Below, piece by piece: positions 24,438-37,017 of a stretch of DNA of 64,000 nt. The DNA comes from Megalonaias nervosa. Lineage: Eukaryota > Mollusca > Bivalvia > Unionida > Unionidae. The notes under the pieces are model-generated. The model was not told the DNA's origin. It worked only from the letters and a program-made list of their open reading frames with translations, and did not search any database. Position 1 is the first letter of the stretch. Each line of letters opens with the position of its first letter. Both the position numbers and the translations under genes were made by a program. The stretch covers positions 62,001 through 126,000 of the forward strand of contig JAECUM010000829.1 in NCBI GenBank assembly GCA_016617855.1, written 5' to 3'.

Positions 24438-24660
24438 ATAGTTCATTTCACACAGCATTGAAAATTTTATCATATCTGTAGCACAGTCAATTTTCAGGTC
24501 AGCATCATTAAATGTAGCTAACAGTATATAATTTGTTTCTCACGAAGTATTTAAAACTAGTTGGGTAGCTTTAGCTACATTTAATGACGTTGACCTGAAA
24601 ATGTACTGAGTCAGGCTTGCAGATAGGATAAAACTGACTATGCTGTGTGGAACAAACTAT
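24438..24660. mobile_element. foldback MITE, 223 bp
   Basis: The left arm (24438-24520) and right arm (24572-24660) are imperfect inverted copies. The inner parts share TTTTCAGGTCA and CATTAAATGTAGCTA; the outer parts share CACACAGCAT, TTTTATC and TATCTG. The arms differ by several substitutions and small indels. The ends read ATAGTT inward on both sides; the target-site duplication is not clear. There is no coding content. Confidence 0.7.
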
Positions 24661-24975
24661 CGTAATACCAAAAAGCTCAACATCGTGTGCGTATATGTGT
24701 CTGTCTCTCGAAATGTTTTGTATGGTGTTTTCTCAAAAATGGAGAGTCCTTAAGTTACTATGTTGTTTTGTTATATATTTGTTTGTTGTTGTTGTTGTTT
24801 GATTTTCGAACAACTACGTCAGGCATAGCAGAAGACAACAAAGGTTTATTTTTTAAAAGTAGTCCCTAGCGTGTGGACACCTTGACTGAGATGACTGGTA
24901 TGAGATGACTGGACTGAGACAAGAAAAGTAAGGTTAGCAAAACAGCTAGATTCCTCTGTCTCATGGGTGAGAAAT

Positions 24976-24997
24976 ATATATATATATATATAGATAT

Positions 24998-25033
<36 letters not shown>
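24976..25033. repeat. (TA)n microsatellite with GA interruptions
   Basis: TA run interrupted by TAGATATAGATA. The preceding bases GGGTGAGAAA recall the outer flank of the inverted repeat at 23632-23781, but the similarity is short. Confidence 0.95.
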
Positions 25034-25036
<3 letters not shown>

Positions 25037-25728
25037 TATTCTTGGTGACAGGCAAACCAAAACTTCACCCACCTTTACATACCAGTTTTTAAATATTGAC
25101 TGACCCTTACCTGAATAAAAAGGGATGTATCTTCTCTCAGAGATGAACTTTTTAAATATTGTTTTAATTCAATGGTAAATAGATGAAACAAATTTATCAA
25201 ACTAGAGTATAAGAGTCACACATGAACATGAGACAACTTCTATTTATGCTGTGATAACACCACTGCTAATTTCCCACCTTCCAGCAAACGAATTGCTTCA
25301 ACCCTGTATGCTGATGATATAAACTGCCTAGCTTTTGTATTTAACATATTGAGATCTGTGAGTTACATTGACAGTGTGACTGGAGTATGGTGAGTACAAG
25401 TGTTTCTTGAAAACAACTTAAGAGAACTTAATCATCTTTGACAGAAAGCATACTGGCATAAACAGCTTTCAGATGTGTCAAAATAATGAGCTCTACCATC
25501 AAGTATGGCTACAATAACGAAAAGATAGAAAACTGTTTAGACAAAAATATTTCTCAGTCTGTATGACAAATCCAAATTACAAGTCCAAATTAATTTTTCT
25601 CTACATGTCTTATTAGTTTTTGCTTTGTGACAACAAGAAACATTCTGACTTGGCAGTAAATGTGGCTGTTACGAACTGTGCATACATATTCTTCCTGACT
25701 GATTAGCTTTCACTAATCCTCTTCCCTG
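25034..25728. other. no recognisable feature
   Basis: AT-rich sequence with no supported exon or element. Confidence 0.45.
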
Positions 25729-25730
25729 TA

Positions 25731-26812
25731 CAGTGGAACTTCATCAATCCAGACACCTTCATTCCTATTGACTGTCAAAATTAACAAGTTTTCCAGATAA
25801 TTGAATCATGCACATTTTTATTTTATAGTGTTATCAATTTTATCGTATACATGTACATGTATTTGCTAGCTTTACCTGTATATTCAGTAATGGTTTAAAT
25901 AATGAATACATCTATCAGCTCGTGTTTATTTCACTTTATTATAACTTGTACATAAATATACACTTAGACAATAACTGGCAAATCTTTTTTTATGCTGGCT
26001 CCTTATGTACTCGTCTACACTTGCTTGATGGTGTTGCCATAATACATATAATGTAAAATGTAGGACGAATACATACCTTGCAATTAAATGCATTTTAGTA
26101 AACTAATAAAATGCAGTCATTTTTTAAAGTCATATTTTACAACTACTATAGCTGCTGATGAGCCAGTAACTATTATCGCTTTTTATTCTGAAATGAAGAC
26201 CTCTACTGTCCAAAGCTTACATCAGTCAACTTTATTTGTACAGCCACTTTGATAACACTGATTGTTATATATAATTGGTAAACAACAAAGAAACCTAATG
26301 ATACACATAAATTATGAACAATGTGTAATGTCAAAAGTGTGGACGATGTGATCCCAATGTGTTTATTTCATTATTAACACCCCTGTTGACGAGTAGCAAA
26401 AACATTGTTTATACAATCACTGGTTTTACAAGGGTCATGCTGCTTAAGGTTTTTCCACACACATGATCATGTGATCAATTTATAACTTTAATGTGCCACT
26501 AGAATTTGACCAATCAAATTGATAAACTGACAACCCTTCAAATTTGTGTAGGTGAATCTATGTTATCTGACTGACTGTATTTTCATTACTGATTCTTTGA
26601 GTTTTCTCATTTTTGGACAGATTATTCCTGGCTTATTGAGGCAAGTTTTATAGTAATTTTACACCTTGGTCCCCAATTCTGATTTCTGGATCCGAATGTG
26701 GATTTCTGGATTAATGGTGCAAATTTACATTTAGGAATTCCATTCCCATTGAAATATGTCTGGATAGTGAGGTTTCTGGATGAACAGAATGCAGATTAAT
26801 GAGGCTCCTCTG
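25731..26812. mobile_element. pogo/Tigger-like non-autonomous element, 1.1 kb
   Basis: The left terminus CAGTGGAACTTCATCAATCC and the inverted right terminus CAGAGGAGCCTCATTAATC are diverged forms of the CAGTGGAACCTC end typical of pogo/Tigger elements of the Tc1/mariner superfamily. Each is flanked by TA (25729-25730 and 26813-26814), the target of this superfamily. Internal GGATTTCTGGAT-type words repeat near the right end. No DDE transposase frame is visible, so it is a deleted or non-autonomous copy. Confidence 0.7.
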
Positions 26813-26814
26813 TA

Positions 26815-28224
26815 ATTCTATAGAAAGGTATTGTGTGTGTGATCCAAAATTACATCCACTGTTGCCTTTGTTCACTGAATGGTTACACATGACTTGGTAT
26901 AAATTTGCAAATCAGAAAGTCAATTCTTTTCTACTGAAATTTTAGTTGATAAAAATCAGTTTATAAACCATTTGTTGGTGTAAAAATGAAAATTTATATG
27001 TACCTTTTAATAACAATAAAATTTAGTATGTGTGTTTTCATAAAGATGAAAATTAGTATGTGTGTTTTAATAAAGATGAAAATTGGTATGTGTGTTTTGA
27101 TAATATTTTCACACAGATGATATCCAACAAGGATAGTCATCGTATCTTAAACCGTCTTACTGCTTTTTATGAGCCTTTATATATTTTCAAATAGAGTTCT
27201 TGTTTTCCATCATTTCTGAACACCATTGTTGAGAAGGCATAGACAGTGTACAATATTTCCCCACTGATAGGCCTAGGGACCCAGCATAAACTGTTTGTAA
27301 TAAAATTTTATCTCACAAAATGCATGTATCAGATGTTACAAAGTTTACAGCAATGTCTCTTTTGGTCCTTTGTATAGTATTTTACATTGGCTTTAACTTT
27401 GGACCTAAGATTTTTGGATCCTGTATGCTTCATTATATCCAGTGTTAACTGTAAATCATAAAACTTCACAGTTGTGAAACTGATAATAATTTACATAATT
27501 TTTATACACATTTAATTTTTTGGGGAATGTTACAAAACTGTATGTTTTAATTTTTCATTTTTGGGCCATGACCACAGATAAAAAGTTCGTAGAGTATTCA
27601 AATGCTACACAAGTAGAAATAATGCCATTTCACTGAGTTTTCATTGGTTGGTTCTCAGATCATTGTACCAACACGGGACTTTCACTTGTGTAAGTCTGTC
27701 CATAGAGGAAATTTAAGTGAAGAGAAAATTTGGGCAGAGTAATTGCAGAGCTGAAATTTAAAAAAAAATGAAAACAGGTCATATAATTAAAGAGGGAACA
27801 TTTTGGTTGTCTTGATCAGGTGTTGGTGGTCTGATAAAAACAAAATGAACAATGCAGATACAGTAGTATCAATCCTATATTGTGTATTGCAAAGGAATTT
27901 CATTTTTATCTTCTCACCTTTATCACAAAAGAATTCAACTCAGGCTAGGTGATTTTATAGCATTCACCTGCCTTTAATGTGTTCCAACTGCAAAACACTG
28001 GCCCAGATCTGTTGTCATGTCATAGAGGGACAGGTCTGGGTCACCTATGATGTTTATTTAAGGTGTTTAGCAAGAGTATCTACTTACATGTTACATGACA
28101 TTTTACTTGGATCAATCTGTTTTGTTGTCTCCATACTGTTAGCATGTAATTATAGTTCTTGGTTACACTTTTAATGATTTGTAACAAGAAGAGTAACATC
28201 ATCTGTAGCACAGCGAGCCGAGTA
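26815..28224. other. no recognisable feature
   Basis: AT-rich sequence. At 26990-27110 there are about four imperfect copies of a ~35-bp unit with the words GATGAAAATT and GTATGTGTGTTTT. Otherwise I see nothing. Confidence 0.45.
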
Positions 28225-28340
28225 TGGTGTCAAGTCTGATGACATACCATGGTAACTAATCTGGACTGATCTAATGGTGAGAATTTAATCTGCACCCTTA
28301 GGGTCATGATTCTAATGCCTGTGCCACTTTGATTCCTTGA
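28225..28340 (-). mobile_element. decayed SINE, family C fragment
   Basis: Read on the minus strand, this aligns weakly with the central part of the copy at 59838-60030: the shared word is TACCATGGTATGTCAT, followed by a diverged tRNA-like B-box region. Head and tail are not recognisable. Confidence 0.4.
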
Positions 28341-28900
28341 TATGACTTAGTCATGGTAGAAGATGGAAATCTTGATGTTATAATGTTATCTGTACAGTTT
28401 TATAGCAAAGTATGCATTTTTTTTTTTTTTTTTTCATGTATCTAAATATTTGCTGAAATAATTAGAATTTAGAGAGGAATGTCATGACTGAGACATGTAT
28501 AAATTTATTAAATTTCTTTGCAAGACACATTTTCACATTCAGCAAACAAGCTTATCAGGTTGAATATAATTTTCTTATAATTCTTTGTTCCTGCTTACCA
28601 GTCTACACGCTTACTGTACATTTAAAAGTATCTACCTACTGATCCACCCATCAGTCTATTTATCTGTCTTTCTTTCTGCCCATTATCTTTTGCATTTGCA
28701 TCTATTTATGTGTCTTTATCAAGAACCACACAAGGTTTATGTCTGAATAGAGAATGGGAAGTGGTGTCACTCTTTATCAGGTAATCCTCCCCTGTTATGT
28801 GGTCCCTAATTTTGTTACAGTCTTAACTTGGCCAGTATTATCTGCACTAATTAAATTTGTGCATGCTTTGTCCTTTGGAACTAAGTGTGTGTGTGTGTGT

Positions 28901-28941
28901 GGGTGGGTGGGTGGGGGTGGGGGGTGGGGTGGGGTGGGTGG
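28901..28941 (+). other. G-quadruplex-forming motif
   Basis: At least eight G-runs of three or more are separated by single T residues, following a (GT)n run. Short single-base loops favour a very stable parallel G-quadruplex. No gene is recognisable nearby, so a regulatory role cannot be argued from this window. Confidence 0.8.
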
Positions 28942-29924
28942 AGCATAGAATGGCATTAGGAACAGAGGTATGAGTTCATTTGCCTGTCCATTTTGAAAGA
29001 CTCCATAAAAATGGTTTCAGAAAACTTCTCTGAAAACTTCTATTTTCATAAAAGAAATGTGTTTTGATCAATAGAAAGGGTAAATCTGTTAGACCATTAT
29101 TCATTAATAACAGACTACAAGAGAAGGAATAAAAATGACATGATTTTAGCCAGAAATTATTATAAGGCACAAATTAAACTCATTAAAACCAAATTCACGA
29201 ATAAAAGAATGAGTAATGAGTGGTAGCCAGCCATCTCATTTTTTACCCTCCTTCCTTTTCCTTGGTCTGGAATAAAAAGGCATAACAGCTATAAGGTCCA
29301 GGTTGATGGATTCTTAAGAGCTAATGGGGCACTTTAATATGGTATTTGATTTCATTTACATGAGTAATGTTACAATTCATTTTATATTTTCACTTTTTAT
29401 ATAGAGTGTTTAAATAGCATTTAGTGTTATGGCATCCTTTGATGTAAAACAGTTGCAAAATACCCCCAATTAGAGTCAACTTTTATTATGCAATGTTTTC
29501 ATACACAAATGTTTGGAATGGTCAAGCATCTGGGGCACATTAATTGGGTTTGGTCAGGTTACATAGCAGCTCATTAAAACTTTATAAGTATTACCATTGT
29601 TAGTCACAACCTGCCCAGACTGCAGGTATTATGCTTGTTTCATTTTAATACAGGTAAACCTGTCTCGAATGACCAATGCTGTGAAAGACCACTAGTCTCG
29701 AGAGACCAGATTCTCATTGCACAGATTTACTGCAAAGCAGTTGCATTATCACTGTTACCCAGCCACAGTTGTTATTATTATTATTATTATTATTATATTT
29801 GGTAAATATAGCAATATTTCAGTGCAAAATACATGCAGATGGTCTATTTTCTTGTAGCATTGTTTCGTAATTGTGACCAGAACATACTAGTATCTCAACC
29901 AACTTTATCGAGGATCAGGGTGGC

Positions 29925-30010
29925 TGAGAGAGATTGAGTCTTGGCTCATCCAGCATGGGTGTGTGAGAAAGCTTGTAGCTTCCCATGGGTTGGTGGTTCT
30001 TCCTGGAGTC
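29925..30010 (+). mobile_element. SINE family A fragment
   Basis: A short stretch matches the middle of family A: GAGTCTTGGCTC, GTGTGAGAAAGCTTG, then AGCTTCCCATGGGTTGGTGG and TTCTTCC. Head and tail are absent. Confidence 0.6.
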
Positions 30011-30171
30011 TGCACAGCTAGCATGTTCTGAGAAATGCTGCAAAATCCACACAAACAAGCCAATCTGCTACCTTTATAATGACAGTAATTACCATTTTAC
30101 TAGCAAAGATATTATTTAAATGTTTGTGTGTTTGTTTGTTTGTGTGTGTGTGTTTGTGTGTGATCAGGATT

Positions 30172-30475
30172 TGTAATGTTGCTTTAACAATTTTAGTCAT
30201 ATTGCTACTATGTCTGTATTGTGGCAGTTTATTGTGATGTCTAGCACCGGGGCATCATGCCACAGACAGGTAGCATCATGTCTTACTCAATCAGATTATC
30301 TTGACATTGGGCTGACTAGTCCTGATACTAACCTCTTAATGCTGAGTGCCTAGCGAGGCAGCTACTAGTACAATTTTTTACAGGTCTTTGGTATGACTCG
30401 GCTGAGGTTCAAACCTGTGACATCCCTCATCCAAGTCGGATGCTCTAATTACTTAGGACACAGGATCAGTATATT
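30172..30475 (-). mobile_element. tRNA-headed SINE, family B, near full length
   Basis: Read on the minus strand it begins near CTGATCCTGTGTCCTAAGTA and contains a B-box like GGTTTGAACC, the TCTTAATGCTGAG and GACATTGGGCTGACTAGTCC words (plus strand) and the 3' word ACATAGTAGCAATATGACTA. It is more diverged than the copy at 12419-12664. Confidence 0.85.
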
Positions 30476-32067
30476 TAAATATAATTCTTTGGTTTCCGAT
30501 CACAAATAACCTGAGTAAAGTAAGCTTTACATCATTTCCTTTACTTTTGTTATCCTCCATCAAACATTAATTTAATATTGACTTGCTTGGAGCAGGAAAG
30601 ATGGTTATTGCCTGCAGGAGATTGAGATCACCTTTCATTGTTTCCTTCTTTACTGTCTTGTACACATTTTGAGGGACACTTATATTACATATGAAGCTTA
30701 TATTAAATCTGTTTTTAATTTTTTGTCTTAGCTATTCCATATTCTGCTAAGTTTTAAGCTAAGGAAGGAGCAGTAGGATAGAAAGAGATGAGAGGAAATT
30801 TTATCCTGTGACAGTTGATCTTGTCCTCCACCCACAGGCACCTTGAGATAACAGTTCTTCTCCTCAGTGAAATTTTCCCAAAACATATCATAGAAAGTTG
30901 CTCTTTTTTGATATAAATTATATGCAAACATTGGCATAATCTCCATCAGCTTTCAGTACTGATTCTGAGTTATTGCTCATTTTACATGCCTTTCCAGCTT
31001 TCTTGTGGATTTTATTGTCTGGCACATGCATCCATAAGAAGTGTTTTCTTTGTCAGAGCATATACATCAGCTATCCTATCAAGAACATATGATTAAATGA
31101 CTTTATTTACAATTATGAATGGTTGAAAGAGAACAAGGAGTGAATTGTTCCCCAGGAACTGCTATTTGATCACATTTCCATTGTAACTAGTGGAATGTAC
31201 ATCAGCGAGTAATTTTACAAGTTCATAGTATTGTTCATGAAACGAAACAAAATTTTCAAGAAACTCTGACAGTACTTTGTATAGTTAGTTCTGTTTGATA
31301 GTTGTGGCACTCATGCATTGATGTACATTGTAGGTAGACTTAGATATAGAATTTGAGCGAAATTCTTGCGTAGCCTTAGGCATATTTTATTGGAGTCATT
31401 CTAAACACAACACTGTACTTGAGTAATTGATTTTTAGGTGACCAGAATGACTGCAGTGTCTCATGGGCAACAGCTTTCATACTGAGTATAATGCTTAAAG
31501 GAAAAAGTAGGACATTTAACCATGTGTTCTTAACTTAACCCATCTTAGTCACTTTTTCTACAACATCTGTGGTTGTCTTTGGAGGACACAGCAGTTTCTG
31601 AATTTATTTTGCTGCAGTCTGTTGAAGTACATGGGGAATCCAAGTCTCAGCATATCAAATTGGTTTTTGTTTTGTATATAATTTTTTTTGCTGTCATGTA
31701 CATTAAGTCATCTTAGTCTCAAAGATACCAATACTCACTAGAAGGATGAGATCCACTTGATAAAAACAATCTGTAAAGGGGTACAGTTTTTGTTTTTTTT
31801 CCTTCCCCAACCAGATATCTAAATGGAGATCAAGTCAGGGCAGGCCAACACTAAATTTTCTGACTACTGTTATCATTGTTCTTTGCATGGCATAATTTCA
31901 GGTAACATTTAGGATGGGATCAGACAGTTTAAAACCATATGATACAATGATTAATTGTCTTACTACCTGACCAGTCATCTTGGGAATGGCATCAGTAATG
32001 CCCATTGCTCAATTTGGACTATTTTAATATACTGAATTTTTTCAATTTTATGAAAAAGTTTTTCATA
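30476..32067. other. no recognisable feature
   Basis: AT-rich sequence with no supported exon or element. Confidence 0.45.
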
Positions 32068-33750
32068 TCTTAATTGTAAGTCCCCTCATATGAATCTTAT
32101 ATTGGCACAGTATATTGTACATCTAATCTTGGCACAGTATGTTGTATACCTCATATGAATTTATATTGGCATATTATATTGTACACATTGTATGAATCTG
32201 TTTTTCCACATATGTTGTACATCTTGTATGAATCAATATTAGCACAGTATGTTGTACACCTTGTATGAATCTATATTAGCACAGTATGTTGTACACCTTA
32301 AATGAATCTATATTGGCACAGTATGTTGTACATCTTGTATGAATCTATATTAGCACAGTATGTTGTACACCTTAAATGAATCTATATTGGCACAGTATGT
32401 TGTACACTTTTATCAATCTATATTAGCACAGTATGTTGTACATCTTGTATGAATCTATATTAGCACAGTATGTTGTACACCTTAAATGAATCTATATTGG
32501 CACAGTATGTTGTACACTTTTATCAATCTATATTAGCACAGTATGTTGTACATCTTGTATGAATCTATATTAGCACAGTATGTTGTACACCTTAAATGAA
32601 TCTATATTGGCACAGTATGTTGTACATCTTGTATGAATCTATATTAGCACAGTATGTTGTACACCTTAAATGAATCTATATTGGCACAGTATGTTGTACA
32701 CCTTGTATGAATCAATATTAGCACAGTATGTTGTACACCTTGTATGAATCAATATTAGCACAGTATGTTGTACACTTTTATCAATCTATATTAGCACAGT
32801 ATGTTGTACATCTTGTATGAATCTATATTAGCACAGTATGTTGTACACCTTAAATGAATCTATATTGGCACAGTATGTTGTACACTTTTATCAATCTATA
32901 TTAGCACAGTATGTTGTACATCTTGTATGAATCAATATTAGCACAGTATGTTGTACACCTCGTATGACTCTGTAGTGGCACAGTATGTTGTACACCTTGT
33001 ATGAATCAATATTAGCACAGTATGTTGTACACCTTGTATGAATCAATATTGGCACAGTATGTTGTACACCTTGTATGAATCTATATTAGCACAGTATGTT
33101 GTACACCTTAAATGAATCTATATTGGCACAGCATGTTGTACACCTTCTATGAATCTATATTAGCACAGTATGTTGTACATCTTAAATGAATCTATATTGG
33201 CACAGCATGTTGTACACCTTGTATGAATCTATATTAGCACAGTATGTTGTACATCTTGTATGAATCTATATTAGCACAGTATGTTGTACATCTTGTATGA
33301 ATCTATATTGGCACAGTATGTTGTACACTTTTATCTATATTAGCACAGTATGTTGTACACCTCATATAAATCTGTCTTGGCACAGTATGTTGTATACTTT
33401 TATGAATCTATATTAGCACAGTATGTTGTGCACCTTGTATGAATCTATATTAGCACAGTATGTTGTACACCTCGTATGAATCTATATTGGCACAGTATGT
33501 TGTACACTTTTATGAATCTATATTGGCACAGTATGTTGTACACCTCGTATGACTCTGTAGTGGCACAGTATGCTGTCCACTTTTATGAATCTATATTGGC
33601 ACAGTATGTTGTACACCTCGTATAACTCTGTAGTGGCACAGTATGTTGTACACCTTGTATGAATCTATATTGGCACAGTATGTTGTACACCTTTCATAAA
33701 TCTATATTATTGGTACAGTATGTTGTACACCTCATACTGTATGAATCGTT
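32068..33750. repeat. 37-bp minisatellite with 110-bp higher-order repeat
   Basis: About 45 units of 37 bp with the core GCACAGTATGTTGTACA followed by CCTTGTATGAATCTATATT. A three-unit block (37+37+36 bp) distinguished by CATCTTGTATG, CCTTAAATG and CTTTTATCAATC variants repeats exactly at 32331, 32441 and 32551. The edges are more degenerate than the centre. Confidence 0.95.
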
Positions 33751-33989
33751 ATTGCAGTAGCAAGATGTACGGCCTGCATATATAGCATAACTAACATTAA
33801 AGCTCATCAAACGATTAAGAGCAGAAAAACTACAAAAATTATAATAACATATTTTCTGTTTATTAGTGAGTGCCATTCCATTGAGTTATTCTCTGCTTTT
33901 TCTTCTTCTTACAGAAAAGAGGACATCATAGGTTGAGAGTCAAGGTCAGTTGGAATTCAAGGCAGGACAATACCTTGTAAGAAACAGTA

Positions 33990-36913
33990 ACTGTATATAC
34001 TCGCATATAAGCCAACCTCCCAAACTGAACAGGTATAAACACTAAAAAGTGCATGACCCGCGTATAAGCCGACCCACAACTCTGAGACAGCACAAGATAC
34101 ATGCGGTAAGTTCTAAATGCATTTATTTAGGCAAACTTATATTAACAAAAAGTACACGTATGCTTATCTCGGGCTTGGCATGTATGATTATTAAAAAGAA
34201 ATGGTATAAACTTATTTGAAAAGTAATTTATTTAATTTTCTGTTTTCTTATTGTTTCTGTCTATTTATATTTGTGTATAATTTGATCGAATTATGACAAG
34301 AATTGAGCAATCGCGAGTTGTTGTAACACTACCTCTCCCTTTTGACTCAAATATCGTTTATTTATGCATTATTGCATTGGATATTTTATAACAGTGCACC
34401 AGTAAATACGTTTTTATTTTGCATTGAAATTGTAAATACCTAACTCATTAAAATATGATCCCAGTATGACAATACAATGAACAACAATACAGTTTGATTC
34501 AACGCTCGCATTTAGCCTACTGAACGTATTTACATAATGGCCCCACCACATGTACATTGTAGGTTTGAACACGTGCTGAATGAAGTACATCCCTTGGAGT
34601 TGAATCACGGGCACCACTGCACTAAACTTTAATGATATCTCCAAAATACAATAATGAAGTTTCAGAATAATCCTTTGAAAATTATGCTAATACTGTAAAA
34701 GCTGAGTTGTATTTTGCTTTGATGTAAGTGACCTTACACCATACCTGTCAACTCTCACGCCAGGAGAAAAAAAAAACCTCACAAATTTTGGGGTCACTCC
34801 ACGTCTACCTCCCGATTTCATAATATCTCCTGATTTTTGCAGAGAACTCCCAATTATTACATTATGTCTTCGATTTTCATTTCTCCTAAAAAAAGAAAAG
34901 TCCTACATAAGTAGATATATCGTATGCAATCCATGGAAGCCATGTTCTGTTGTATCACCTGTGAATATTGTCGTGACAAATAATTACTTGACTAGAAAGA
35001 ATTTTCTTCTTTACTAAATAGGATGTTAAGTTTAAACATTATTCATGTAAATTTTATGATTTTGTTTCATCTAGAACAATACAAAAATCAGAAAATAAAC
35101 TAGAACAAAAAAATAATCCACAACAATAAAATTGTCGGCAATTAATTTCAATCCCAATTATGATCACTGTGAACGCTGTTGCTCCATATGCTGTATGTAA
35201 CTCCATTCCCACCGAAGAAACTTACACGAGTGAGCACCTGGCATTTTTATACCATATATACAAACTTTAATTACCATCATTAAATTAAAAGAAAGAATGA
35301 AAATACATACCACGCAGCGTATGTGTCCTCAAAAAAACTAATTCAGAATACATACGTTTTATAGTAAGCAATACTAAATACCTTATGAGTTGACAATAAG
35401 GGAATAAGGTTAGATATACAACGAGGGGAAAAAAGTTGCCACATATACGGTACCATGAGGCTGCCTATTTAGGTACCTTTAGTTCAACAAAATTGGTAAT
35501 CCTTTATTTGCCAATCAATTACTGGTGCTTGCATAACACACAGTAGTGTAGAACATGGTTTCTTTGAATCATGACACAGGGCCAGTCGTTTTCACAAAAT
35601 AGTTGCATCGATAAGGATTAACTTCTAATTAGTGGTGCTGGCTTTCTTGCTTGTTTATTTAAGACTAACCTTTAGCTATTGTGCAGTTTGGCCACAGCTG
35701 ACCAGAATATGAAAATAAGGCACATCCTGGGAGCAAAATAAGGCACGTCACAGGGAGAAACTGCATGTACTTTGCAAATTTCGCCCATATCAGATCCGAA
35801 GATCGATCAATATTTAGTGAAAACAAGGCTTTAAAAATGCCATGAGAAACCTCCCAATTTTAGGTCCAAATCTCTCTATTTTTTTATTCAGTCTCCCTAC
35901 TTGGCTTTTGAAAAGTTGACAGGTATGCCTTGCCCCCTGTTTTACAAAACTACGGTAATCGTGCTAATATTATGGAATGAAAGGCAATTACACATCAATG
36001 TACTGGTATAGTTGCCAGTCAAAATTCCCTCTTAACACAGGCCAGTTTCGGGATTTTAATGATTACTGGCCTGTATTACTGTTGGAAAACGAAAGACAAA
36101 TCCACCATCAACAAAGAAGATGCCAAAACATCAAGCTTTAAATTGTGTGGACAGTTATGTTGTTCAGCCAAAACACAAAACTAACATAGATTGATGATGA
36201 TCTTAGTTGATCTATAACGAGAATTTTAGCCTTTGTTATTACCACTCTTCGTGAACATGTAAGTTATGCTAGTTATGTGCCTTGTACAAATGAGCGTACC
36301 TTTTCATAAATATTACCTCATTTTGTAGGATCGCTTATGTCATTGAAAATGAGTAACTCGTGAGCGCGCAATTCAACGTAAATGAAACAGCTATTAAGGA
36401 CTAGCTGAAATGTTATCTGGAAGAATGCAATTTGGTCGAAACAATGAATAAAGCAAAATCTGCATCTAATATATTTGGGAATAAATAAGGTTTTAAGTGA
36501 CGCTATGCATGCTTTGCACTGTGTAAGTACTGTACATTAGTTCAGCCTGGTCTCCTAGGTAAACTCAACCGGCCCACGAGTTATGAAGTCTGTATTTACT
36601 TTTATTTAATTTCATGTTGGAGTAATCAGAAAATATGCTCATGCAAAATAATAACAAAATCAATCGTAGTACTTGATAAAAGTTTAATAAGTGTCGGGTC
36701 ACCGAAAATGATTTCTTTTACATGTATATGTCTTAGGACACAGAAAAAATTATTTTTTTGTGTCCCAAGATTTACAGCCTTTACAGTAGTCGACAAAAAG
36801 ACTTAAAAACTGTCAAGTTTAGACATTGGCCTGCGGATAAGCTGACCCCCCCCCCTTCTTCCAGACCTTTATTTTTTCCTAAATTATTCGGCTTAGACGC
36901 GAGTATATGTGGT
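33990..36913. mobile_element. inverted-repeat DNA transposon, 2.9 kb, host of a nested element
   Basis: The left end reads ACTGTATATACTCGCATATA then AGCCAACC. The right end, on the minus strand, reads ACCACATATACTCGCGTCTA then AGCCGA. The shared ATATACTCGC terminus followed by AAGCC is in inverted orientation. Further subterminal copies of GCG(T/G)ATAAGC(C/T)GACC lie at 34060-34078 and about 36833-36850. I recognise the terminus as one that recurs in invertebrate genomes but cannot assign a superfamily; the target duplication is unclear. No transposase frame is visible. The element at 34740-35927 sits inside it. Confidence 0.65.
34740..35927. mobile_element. nested non-autonomous DNA transposon, 1.2 kb
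   Basis: The ends are perfect 14-bp inverted repeats, CATACCTGTCAACT and AGTTGACAGGTATG. The flanking 8-mers CCTTACAC (34732-34739) and CCTTGCCC (35928-35935) match at six of eight positions, consistent with an old 8-bp, hAT-like target duplication. Subterminal words about CTCCCGATTT / CTCCCAATTT repeat near both ends. No transposase frame. Confidence 0.75.
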
Positions 36914-37017
36914 ATTTTATCTTTAAAAAATTGCATCTGTTCCATTTTGACTTTGAAGAATTGCATGGGCAGTAAAAGCAACAAATTTATGGTATGATAT
37001 TTAATCATTCAGGGTGG

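Larger units (their letters stand above)
28341..30171. other. largely featureless AT-rich stretch
   Basis: Contains a poly-T run near 28418-28434, the G-rich motif at 28901-28941, a possible SINE family A fragment at 29925-30010 and a (TTA)n run near 29770-29796. No supported exon. Confidence 0.45.

Noticed and set aside
24855..24975. Possible relative of the foldback element at 23632-23781 (shared CTGAGACAAG and GGGTGAGAAA words beside (TA)n)
   Set aside because: The matches are too short, and no inverted arm was found here.
29646..29760. Possible MITE left end (CAGGTAAACCTGTCTCGAATG)
   Set aside because: No inverted right end was found downstream and no target duplication could be read.
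33900..33960. Pyrimidine tract plus CAG resembling a splice acceptor followed by AAAAGAGGACATC
   Set aside because: The following frame stops within about 22 codons, and the stretch lies between an array and a transposon end.
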